DNA of 23,544 nt. Origin: UBA931 sp036825435. Lineage in GTDB: Bacteria; Pseudomonadota; Gammaproteobacteria; Burkholderiales; Casimicrobiaceae. The stretch is from assembly GCA_036825435.1 (NCBI GenBank), contig DAISYG010000024.1:1-23544 (forward strand), read 5' to 3'. A program made the position numbers and the translations under genes. This document shows positions 7,174 to 14,154 of the stretch, piece by piece (positions within the stretch are counted from its first letter, which is position 1; each line of letters starts with the position of its first letter). The notes under the pieces are model-generated. The model ran no database searches. It was not told the DNA's origin and saw only the letters and a list, made by a program, of their open reading frames with translations.

Positions 7174-7200
7174 AAAGCTCCTCATTATGAGGAGCTTTCT
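7174..7200 (+). terminator. Stem-loop after wzc (terminator/attenuator)
   Basis: AAAGCTCCTCA at 7174-7184 pairs perfectly with TGAGGAGCTTT at 7188-7198 around a TTA loop, followed by CT. The 11-bp stem ends in a T-run formed by its own arm. Group 1 capsule operons of E. coli and Klebsiella have a stem-loop at this place that lowers transcription of the sugar genes relative to wza-wzb-wzc. The next gene starts 46 bases later with no evident strong promoter, so partial readthrough is likely. Confidence 0.85.
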
Positions 7201-7246
7201 GATTCATTCAAAAGTAATGCATAAAATCCAATTTCGGAGAGAATAA

Positions 7247-7936
7247 ATGAGTAATCTTGCAATTATTCCGGCAAGGGGTGGGTCGAAAGGTATTCCCAAA
7301 AAAAATATTAAAGAAATTGCAGGTAAGCCATTAATCGCTTGGAGCATAGAGCAGGCATTAAATTCTTCGAGTATTGATCGTGTCATTGTTTCTACAGATT
7401 GTGAAGATATCGCTGCCGTAGCCAGAGAATATGGCGCGGAAGTCCCGTTCATGCGTCCGGCCCATCTGGCGAACGATACCGCTGCGACTGAGCCCGCGCT
7501 TTTGCATACGCTGGAGTGGTTGGCTGAACATGAGAGTTACCACCCTGAGTATACCGTCCTGTTGCAGGCTACTTCTCCTGTGCGCAAAGATGATGCGATT
7601 GATTCTGCAATCAGAAAGATTATTGAAAAGAAAGCCGATTCACTGCTGAGCGTATGTGAGTTTTGGCATTTCTTGTGGGAAAATGAAGATAATCCGAAAG
7701 CCTATTACGACTACTTAAACCGTCCGCGTCGGCAAGATATTAAGCCTGAAAATATCAAACTTAAAGAAAATGGTTCAATTTACGTTACGAAAAGCGAAAT
7801 TCTCCTCAGTACCGGTAATCGTCTTGGCGGCAAAGTTATAGCGCATAAGATGTCGGAAGAGGAAAGCTTTGAAATTGACACCATGCTGGACTGGGCGGTT
7901 GTTGAAGTAATTTTGAAAAATTGGAGTGGGAGATAA
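7247..7936 (+). CDS. CMP-nonulosonate (sialic acid-type) cytidylyltransferase
   Basis: The 229-residue protein belongs to the NeuA/PseF/LegF family, which activates nonulosonic acids with CTP to CMP-sugars. It shows the nucleotide loop IIPARGGSKGIPKKNI (residues 6-21), VSTDCEDIA, LLQATSPVR, the late NGSIYVTKSEILL segment and the metal-binding tail FEIDTMLDW with Asp211 and Asp215. Length is normal for the short single-domain form; the esterase domain found in E. coli NeuA is absent. A good ribosome binding site, GGAGAG at 7236-7241, precedes ATG 7247. It is the first gene after the wzc stem-loop and is followed three bases later by the NeuB-like fusion, so the two make a synthesis-activation pair. 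The exact sugar cannot be read from sequence, so no gene symbol is given. Confidence 0.88.
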   Translation: MSNLAIIPARGGSKGIPKKNIKEIAGKPLIAWSIEQALNSSSIDRVIVSTDCEDIAAVAREYGAEVPFMRPAHLANDTAATEPALLHTLEWLAEHESYHPEYTVLLQATSPVRKDDAIDSAIRKIIEKKADSLLSVCEFWHFLWENEDNPKAYYDYLNRPRRQDIKPENIKLKENGSIYVTKSEILLSTGNRLGGKVIAHKMSEEESFEIDTMLDWAVVEVILKNWSGR

Positions 7937-7939
7937 TTT

Positions 7940-10180
7940 ATGTTAATTCAGAAAAAAATATCTGACTTTTTAGTGTTTGAAACCGAATCAATCATTAAAG
8001 CCTTAGAAAAAATCAACTCGAATAAAAAACGCATTATTTTTGTTGTCACCGAAGACGGCAAGCTGTGCGGTTCTTTCTCAGACGGTGATTTCCGTCGTTG
8101 GATCACTAACGGCGACTTCGATCTGAGCCGCGAAATGTCGGAAGTGATGAATCAGAACGTCCGCTATAAAAAAGTGGATGCGCCACGCAATGAGATTGAA
8201 TCGCTGTTTTCGAATGGCGTTGACGTTCTGCCGCTGGTTGATGATTATCGTCGTTTGGTCGCCGTTGCGCTGCAAAGCGAAAAAGGCCTGACGATTGGCA
8301 AACACACTATCACGGAAACCTCGCCGACTTACATTATTGCTGAAATTGGCAACAACCATAATGGCGATATTAAGCTGGCTAAGCATCTGGTTGACCTGGC
8401 GGTTGACGCGGGCGCCGATTGCGTCAAGTTCCAAATGCGCGATCTGAGCTCTTTGTATAAGGGCGGCAACGATAAAGACAAATCCGCCGATCTTGGCGCA
8501 CAGTACACGCTGGATCTGCTGAGAAAATTCCAGCTCAGCAATGAAGAACTGATTGAAGTGTTCGATTATTGCAAGGAGAAGGGGCTGACCCCGCTGTGTA
8601 CTCCTTGGGATCTGAAGAGCCTGGAAGTGTTGGAAAACTACGGCATGGAAGGTTATAAGGTCGCTTCCGCTGACTTCACTAACCACGAAATGTTGGCCGC
8701 GTTGGCCGCTACGGGCAAACCGCTGATTTGTTCTACCGGTATGTGCAGCGAAGCAGAAATCAAAAGCTCGGTAGATTTCTTGAAATCGAAAGGTGCCGAG
8801 TTTGTGATCCTGCATTGCAACTCTACGTATCCGACGCCGTTCAAAGACGTCAACCTGGCCTATATCAAACGTCTGCAGCAGGTGACGGGCTGCTTGGTCG
8901 GCTATTCTGGCCATGAACGTGGCATTTCAGTGCCGATCGCCGTGACCGCGCTGGGCGCAAGAGTAATCGAAAAACACTTCACCATCGACAAATCCATGGA
9001 AGGCAACGACCACAAGGTGTCGTTGTTACCCCCTGAGTTCAAAGAGATGGTCGTACGTATCCGCGAAGTTGAAGAGTCCATGGGCAACGCCGGCGAACGT
9101 ACTATCACCCAAGGGGAAATGATCAACCGCGAAACTCTGGCAAAAAGTTTGATTATCAATCGCGATCTGAAAAAAGGTGAAATCATCACTCGCGAGATGG
9201 TTGAAGTGAAGAGTCCGGGGCAGGGTCTGCAGCCTCTTTATCTGGAGCAATTGGTCGGTAAGAAAGCCAATCGTGACCACGAAAAAGGCGGGTATTTCTA
9301 TGAGTCGGATCTAAATGATGTGGCGATAGAAGCCAAGGACTATGATTTCAATCGTCCGTTCGGCATTCCAGTGCGCTACCACGATTACGGCAAGTTGAAG
9401 AATAAATCCAATCTGGACTTCGTCGAGTTCCATCTGAGCTATCAGGATATGGAACTCGATTTGACAGAATTCTTCTCCGGCGCTGAAAATATCGGTTTTG
9501 CGGTACATAGCCCCGAGCTGTTCGCCAACGATCATATTTTGGATCTGGCGACGGATGATCCCGTTTATCTTGCTCATTCGATCAAACAGCTGCAGCGTGT
9601 CTGCGATGTGACTCGCGCGTTGAAGCAATATTTCCCGAAAACTGAGCGTCCGGTCATCGTGGTGAATGCAGGCGGTTTCAATACCACCGGTTTCTTGCCA
9701 AAAGAATCACGTCAGGCGATGTACGAACGCATTGGCGCCGCTCTGGGTGAAATCAATCAAGAAGGCGTTGAAATCATCATCCAGACGATGCCTCCGTTCC
9801 CATGGCACTTTGGTGGTCAAAGCTACCATAACCTGTTTGTCGATCCGGACGAGATTAAAGCGTTCTGTGAGAAATACGGCTACCGCATCTGCTATGACAC
9901 GTCGCATTCCATGATGGCTTGTAATTACTACCAATGGGATCTTCATGAGTTTACCCAGAAGGTCGGCCCTTACACCGCACATATGCATATTGTTGATGCT
10001 TTGGGAGTGGATGGTGAAGGGGTACAGATCGGTAAAGGCGATGTGAACTTTGACGAGCTGGCTGATGATCTGCGTCGTCATGCGCCGGGAGCGCAGTTTA
10101 TTCCTGAAGTGTGGCAGGGGCACAAAAACCAAGGGGAAGGGTTCTGGCATGCGCTTAACTTCCTGGAAAAGTATCTGTAA
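7940..10180 (+). CDS. CBS-NeuB-SAF-TIM-barrel fusion, nonulosonate synthase
   Basis: This is a 746-residue multidomain enzyme. Residues 1-115 are a CBS pair (LCGSFSDGDFRRWI and DVLPLVDDYRRLVAV). Residues about 125-395 are a NeuB-type PEP-condensing barrel with AEIGNNHNGD (134-143), VKFQ (Lys163), CSTGM, LHCNSTYPTPF, GYSGHE (321-326) and VIEKHFTID. Residues about 400-460 are the antifreeze-like SAF domain (SLIINRDLKKGEIITREMV). Residues about 470-746 resemble an AP-endonuclease-2/sugar isomerase-epimerase barrel, with likely metal ligands Asp653 (YDTSH), His683 (HMHIVDA) and Glu723 (IPEVWQG), and Gln615 where Glu is usual. Usual NeuB proteins have about 350 residues and lack the end domains. 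The SAF motif KRPG reads KSPG (Ser425), losing a substrate-binding Arg. The likely role is condensation of PEP with a hexose or hexose phosphate that the C-terminal barrel may produce. The gene is coupled to its neighbours: 3 bases after the cytidylyltransferase, 0 before wzx. Confidence 0.85.
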   Translation: MLIQKKISDFLVFETESIIKALEKINSNKKRIIFVVTEDGKLCGSFSDGDFRRWITNGDFDLSREMSEVMNQNVRYKKVDAPRNEIESLFSNGVDVLPLVDDYRRLVAVALQSEKGLTIGKHTITETSPTYIIAEIGNNHNGDIKLAKHLVDLAVDAGADCVKFQMRDLSSLYKGGNDKDKSADLGAQYTLDLLRKFQLSNEELIEVFDYCKEKGLTPLCTPWDLKSLEVLENYGMEGYKVASADFTNHEMLAALAATGKPLICSTGMCSEAEIKSSVDFLKSKGAEFVILHCNSTYPTPFKDVNLAYIKRLQQVTGCLVGYSGHERGISVPIAVTALGARVIEKHFTIDKSMEGNDHKVSLLPPEFKEMVVRIREVEESMGNAGERTITQGEMINRETLAKSLIINRDLKKGEIITREMVEVKSPGQGLQPLYLEQLVGKKANRDHEKGGYFYESDLNDVAIEAKDYDFNRPFGIPVRYHDYGKLKNKSNLDFVEFHLSYQDMELDLTEFFSGAENIGFAVHSPELFANDHILDLATDDPVYLAHSIKQLQRVCDVTRALKQYFPKTERPVIVVNAGGFNTTGFLPKESRQAMYERIGAALGEINQEGVEIIIQTMPPFPWHFGGQSYHNLFVDPDEIKAFCEKYGYRICYDTSHSMMACNYYQWDLHEFTQKVGPYTAHMHIVDALGVDGEGVQIGKGDVNFDELADDLRRHAPGAQFIPEVWQGHKNQGEGFWHALNFLEKYL

Positions 10181-11419
10181 ATGAGTAAAGCCATTATGGG
10201 GGCTGCGGCCTTGTCGGTAGGGGATATTCTCGGCAAGGTCATCGGCTTCATCATATTGCCTTATTTGACAGCACACCTAGGCGCGTCGGGGTACGGCGCG
10301 CTGACTCTTTATTTGTCTGTTATTCAGATCTTGATCATTTTCATTTCGTTCAGTGGTCAAGGTCTGTTGCCGGTCAAATACATGCAGGAGGGGGAAGGGA
10401 GCTCCCTGGTGTTCCGCAGAGATAACATCGCCTTGGCTTTCGCGTCGAGCGCGCTACTGGTGGCTATATTCTACATTGTCACACTGGTCACCAAGATCTC
10501 TGTTTCTTTCAGCGACGGTTTTCTGGTTGTTTTGGCATCTCTGGCGCAGGCGCTGAACTTTATCAATTTATCGCATTTGCGCATTAGTCAGACCTATAAA
10601 GTTGCCGCTATCGGCCAATTTTTGCTTTCCGCATTCAACGTTTTATTCACTATCGCTCTTTTTGAAATGATAGCGTCGACGCCAGGACAACGTTTGATAG
10701 CGATCGCGGCATCATTTTTCAGCATTCAGCTGGCCTACGAGTTCTTTGTTTACAGAAAAATAGCGGTTGAACGCAGCGTGCTCCAACCGTTGCGTAAGCG
10801 TTATAAGGAAATCATTAGCTACGGGGTATCCCTATTGCCACATCATGGCAGTTATTGGATTAAATCCTCGGTAGATAGATTCTTCATAGCGCATTACATG
10901 AGTACGGCGGTAGTCGGGGTTTATGGCTTGGCGTTTCAGCTAACCTCTATCGTTATGCTCTTTTTCGGCGTAATCAACCAGGCGTTCCAACCTTTCATTT
11001 ATCGCAAGCTTAAAGCGAACGATTTTAGAGGGGTCGAGCTCATTCAATATGGTTACACAGCTCTGGTTATCGTTTCGTGCATTATTTACTTCTTTATTTT
11101 GCCATTTGCTTTCCCGTATCTGTTTAATGCTGAGTTCAATCGCGCTATTTATTACTTCAACATTCTTTTGCCTGGAACTGCATTTTTATCGATTTATTAT
11201 ATTTTTACGCACTCACTGTTTTACTATCGTAAAAATAAATTAATCTCAATTATTACCATGGGTTCGATGATAACGCATTTGATTGGTATATTTGTCATCA
11301 CCATGACAGAAATCAAAGTTGAGTATTTCTGCCTGGTTTATGCAATTTCTAGTTTTTATGCGTGTGCAGTGACTTTTTATTGTGGTAAGCGACAGATCAG
11401 TATTGAGAGGAAAAGATGA
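10181..11419 (+). CDS. wzx: Wzx flippase for the polysaccharide repeat unit
   Basis: The 412-residue protein is hydrophobic almost throughout, with roughly 12 membrane segments. The N-terminus MSKAIMGAAALSVGDILGKV runs into a typical polysaccharide-transporter segment, and the central SYGVSLLPHHGSYWIKSSVDRFFIAHYMS is characteristic of Wzx/RfbX. Wzx moves the undecaprenyl-linked unit across the inner membrane. ATG 10181 follows the stop of the fusion gene directly (TAAATG), with no separate ribosome binding site seen, so translation is probably coupled. Its end overlaps the acyltransferase start by four bases (ATGA). Confidence 0.88.
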   Translation: MSKAIMGAAALSVGDILGKVIGFIILPYLTAHLGASGYGALTLYLSVIQILIIFISFSGQGLLPVKYMQEGEGSSLVFRRDNIALAFASSALLVAIFYIVTLVTKISVSFSDGFLVVLASLAQALNFINLSHLRISQTYKVAAIGQFLLSAFNVLFTIALFEMIASTPGQRLIAIAASFFSIQLAYEFFVYRKIAVERSVLQPLRKRYKEIISYGVSLLPHHGSYWIKSSVDRFFIAHYMSTAVVGVYGLAFQLTSIVMLFFGVINQAFQPFIYRKLKANDFRGVELIQYGYTALVIVSCIIYFFILPFAFPYLFNAEFNRAIYYFNILLPGTAFLSIYYIFTHSLFYYRKNKLISIITMGSMITHLIGIFVITMTEIKVEYFCLVYAISSFYACAVTFYCGKRQISIERKR

Positions 11420-11922
11420 TAGCAAGTCTTAAACGATGGTTGCGAAACTTACGTAAGCAGCGTTATCGTTCAAAAGTTATCAGAATGGCTGAAAGATGTG
11501 GTCAAGATCCGAAAATTAACTTTTTAACTATCGTTAATAATAAAACCCGACTTGGTGATAACTTTAACTCCAATGGTTTGACGGTGGTTGGAAAGGGCGG
11601 TGTTACTATCGGTGATAATTTCCACTGTGGTTTTGGTTGTGTATTGATCACAGAAAATCACAATCATCATGGGAATGCGATTCCCTACGATAACACTTAT
11701 GTGATTAAGGATACGCATATCGGGGATAATGTTTGGCTTGGGATCAATGTGATTGTTCTGCCCGGGGTTTCCATTGGGGAAGGGGCCATTATCCAAGCCG
11801 GCAGCGTGGTGGTTAAAGATATAGAGCCCTACGCTATAGCCGGCGGCCATCCAGCGAAACCCTTTTCGCAACGCGATGTTGCTCACTATCTGCAGCTTAA
11901 GGCTGAAGGCAAATTTCATTGA
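11416..11922 (+). CDS. Hexapeptide-repeat (left-handed beta-helix) acyltransferase
   Basis: The 168-residue protein has the isoleucine-patch repeats of the WcaF/NodL/CAT-B class: VTIGDNFHCGFGCVLI, IGDNVWLGINVIVLPGVSIG and GAIIQAGSVVVKDIEPYAIA. The catalytic His probably lies in ITENHNHHG (around residues 77-83). The terminal loop reads GGHPAKPF, where GNPAK is more common. Such enzymes transfer acetyl from acetyl-CoA to a sugar hydroxyl, most likely decorating a repeat-unit sugar in the cytoplasm. GAGAGG lies just upstream of the start, inside the end of wzx, and ATGA joins the two genes. Confidence 0.85.
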   Translation: MIASLKRWLRNLRKQRYRSKVIRMAERCGQDPKINFLTIVNNKTRLGDNFNSNGLTVVGKGGVTIGDNFHCGFGCVLITENHNHHGNAIPYDNTYVIKDTHIGDNVWLGINVIVLPGVSIGEGAIIQAGSVVVKDIEPYAIAGGHPAKPFSQRDVAHYLQLKAEGKFH

Positions 11923-11969
11923 ACGGCAGTTATACATTCATGCCCGTAGCTTAATCGGATATTAGAAAT

Positions 11970-12986
11970 ATGAGTAAATACATTGCGTATATTGAGTCAC
12001 CGCTTCAGGCTTTTAATCTCATTGAGTATCTTGATGCGAAGAACATTGTGCTCGATCTGCTGATTGTCAATAAGCGTTCGGCCAATTCTGCGTTGAATCA
12101 CGGGCAGATTGTTTATCTGTTGAACATGATTAAGCATCGCTCCCTGGAAACCATTGATGTTGAAGGGAAACTGGGTAATGCTTTTGATATTAAACGGCAA
12201 TTGAAGAGTGTAACATCGGTGGTGAGTGCGAAGGAAACTGTCACTTTGATTGCCGGTGAGTATCGCGCGAGGGTTTTTTGGATTTTAGCGCATAAATATT
12301 CGAGAAGAAATGTGGTCCTGCTGGATGATGGTACGGCAACGCTCAGAATTAAACGCTACAATAATCTCACTGCTCGGGGCGTCGTGAAGTCGGTTTTCCT
12401 CAAGTCACTTGGTATGACCAATAATGAGAGAGAAAAAATAACCTTTTTCTCTGTTTATGACATCGAAGGTAATGTTTCAAAAAGAGATGTGGTCGTTAAG
12501 CACAGTTACCAAAATTTTAAGGCTAAACTGGCCAGTCTTCCTGATGGAAAGAACAGGGTCTTCATTATAGGTACACCGCTTTATGAGGCAGGGGTAACGT
12601 CTGTTGATGATATTGACTTGACGCTAAGAATGATAAATGACTTAAAGTCAAATCAGATGGGTGCCGAGCTTGTTTATATTCCCCACCGCCGCGAGCGTGA
12701 AGAGAAAATAGATGAAATCAGAAAGTCTGTAGAGGTCCGTCGGTTGGATTTTCCCTTTGAGGTTTATCCCATTGTGGCTGGTGAGAACGTCAGTTGTATA
12801 GCCGGATTTTATTCATCATTGTATGACAATCTCGTAAAAATATATGATGAAAAAATTAAAATAATCGCTTACGTTCTTGATGAGAAAGTTTTATCGCCAG
12901 AGTGGAGTGGATTTGTTAACGCGATTTATAAAAACTATGAGAGTTATGAAAACGCGGATATTACGCTGATTAAAAACAAATTTTAA
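11970..12986 (+). CDS. Sialyltransferase-like (GT-B) putative CMP-nonulosonate transferase
   Basis: This 338-residue protein has no full family match I can name with certainty, but the three hallmarks of bacterial sialyltransferase/polysialyltransferase GT-B enzymes (GT52, GT38, GT80 type) appear in order. The D/E-D/E-G motif is VVLLDDGTATL (Asp119-Asp120-Gly121). The HP motif region is YIPHRRERE, with His239 followed by Arg240 rather than Pro. The Ser-Ser motif is AGFYSSLYDNL (Ser282-Ser283). The N-terminus MSKYIAYIESPLQAFNLIEY also fits the opening strand of these enzymes. Together with the CMP-sugar synthetase and the NeuB-type fusion, the best inference is transfer of the nonulosonate into the repeat unit. 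The gene is clearly AT-richer than manC or manB, suggesting recent acquisition. Confidence 0.7.
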   Translation: MSKYIAYIESPLQAFNLIEYLDAKNIVLDLLIVNKRSANSALNHGQIVYLLNMIKHRSLETIDVEGKLGNAFDIKRQLKSVTSVVSAKETVTLIAGEYRARVFWILAHKYSRRNVVLLDDGTATLRIKRYNNLTARGVVKSVFLKSLGMTNNEREKITFFSVYDIEGNVSKRDVVVKHSYQNFKAKLASLPDGKNRVFIIGTPLYEAGVTSVDDIDLTLRMINDLKSNQMGAELVYIPHRREREEKIDEIRKSVEVRRLDFPFEVYPIVAGENVSCIAGFYSSLYDNLVKIYDEKIKIIAYVLDEKVLSPEWSGFVNAIYKNYESYENADITLIKNKF

Positions 12987-13014
12987 TTTTATAAATTTAC
13001 CGTGGTGATGGAAA

Positions 13015-14154
13015 ATGAAGATTGCTTTAATTAACACACTTTATGCTCCTTATAAAATCGGTGGTGCTGAAGTATCAGTTCAGTTGTTGGCTGAAAGCCT
13101 GCAACGAGCCGGGCATGAAGTTGGTGTGTTTTGTCTTCATGAATTTGATGAGATAAAATATGACACTCTTAATGGCGTTCATATTGCTTATTTACCTCTC
13201 AAAAATATGTACTGGCCATTTCAGGCTTCTTCGGCAAGCAAATTAAAGAAAGCGGTGTGGCATCTGCTTGATTCTTATAATCCATTTATGGCTCGTGCCA
13301 TGCGTAAGGAGCTGCGCAAATTTTCTCCGGATGTGGTGCATACCAACAACCTCAGCGGTTTTTCCGTCGCAGCGTGGCGAGTGGCCAAGAAGCTGGGGGC
13401 GCGCGTGGTACACACGACTCGCGATTATTATCTATTCCATCCGAACGGCACGTTGTTTAAACATGGCCAAAATATGGACGTACAGTCGTCTGCAGTGCGC
13501 ATCGCATCTTTTCTGAAGAAAAAAGCCAGTCAGCGCGTAGACGTTTTTGTTGGCATAAGTAAATATATTTCCGCCTTGCATCGGGAAAATGGATTTGCGC
13601 GCAACGCGGTACATACGCATATCTACAACCCTGTCGCCGCGATAGAGTATGTACCGACCGTCAACGAAAAGGTCAGGATCGGTTTTGTCGGTCGCCTCAC
13701 CGAAGACAAAGGTTTTGATGAGTTTTGTGCTCTGGCAAAACAGGCCAGCGGCGATCCGCAGGTTGCATTCTACGCCGCCGGCAGATTCAATGGTGACGCC
13801 GCTGGCGAGAAGTTGAAGGTGTTAGCGTTGGAGGCAGGTATTCATTTGCTTGGCTTTATCAAGATTGAAGAGTTTATGACGCAGATTGACGCCGTTGTTC
13901 TACCAACGCGATGGAATGAGCCCTTTGGGCGAACCGTTGCGGAATCGGCCATCTCTGGTAAGGTTGTGTATACGCCTTTCAATGGCGGAGTGGCAGAAAT
14001 CGCAGCTTTTTATGATAATATTTTCGAGCTAAAAGATTTTTCTGTCGCCAGTGTGGTTAGCGTCGTGAGAGAAAATAACAACAAACCGCGTCGTTCGTTT
14101 TTTGAACTAGAAAAAATAACCGATGCTTATGAGAGCGTGTATAGAGGGTCATAA
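13015..14154 (+). CDS. Glycosyltransferase family 4
   Basis: The 379-residue GT-B enzyme has the N-terminal glycine loop KIGGAEVSVQLLAESL (from about residue 14), HTNNLSGFSV, and a GT4 C-terminal domain with VRIGFVGRLTEDKGFDEF. The retaining E-x7-E motif is EPFGRTVAE, with Glu302 and Glu310. It adds one sugar of the repeat unit at the inner face of the cytoplasmic membrane, probably from a nucleotide sugar such as GDP-mannose or UDP-glucose; the donor and linkage cannot be told from sequence. Its stop overlaps the start of the next gene by one base (TAATG), so translation is probably coupled to the polymerase. Confidence 0.85.
   Translation: MKIALINTLYAPYKIGGAEVSVQLLAESLQRAGHEVGVFCLHEFDEIKYDTLNGVHIAYLPLKNMYWPFQASSASKLKKAVWHLLDSYNPFMARAMRKELRKFSPDVVHTNNLSGFSVAAWRVAKKLGARVVHTTRDYYLFHPNGTLFKHGQNMDVQSSAVRIASFLKKKASQRVDVFVGISKYISALHRENGFARNAVHTHIYNPVAAIEYVPTVNEKVRIGFVGRLTEDKGFDEFCALAKQASGDPQVAFYAAGRFNGDAAGEKLKVLALEAGIHLLGFIKIEEFMTQIDAVVLPTRWNEPFGRTVAESAISGKVVYTPFNGGVAEIAAFYDNIFELKDFSVASVVSVVRENNNKPRRSFFELEKITDAYESVYRGS

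Noticed and set aside
8078..8914. 278-residue minus-strand frame inside the NeuB fusion
   Set aside because: Antisense shadow; the plus-strand frame carries unmistakable CBS and NeuB motifs over the same bases.
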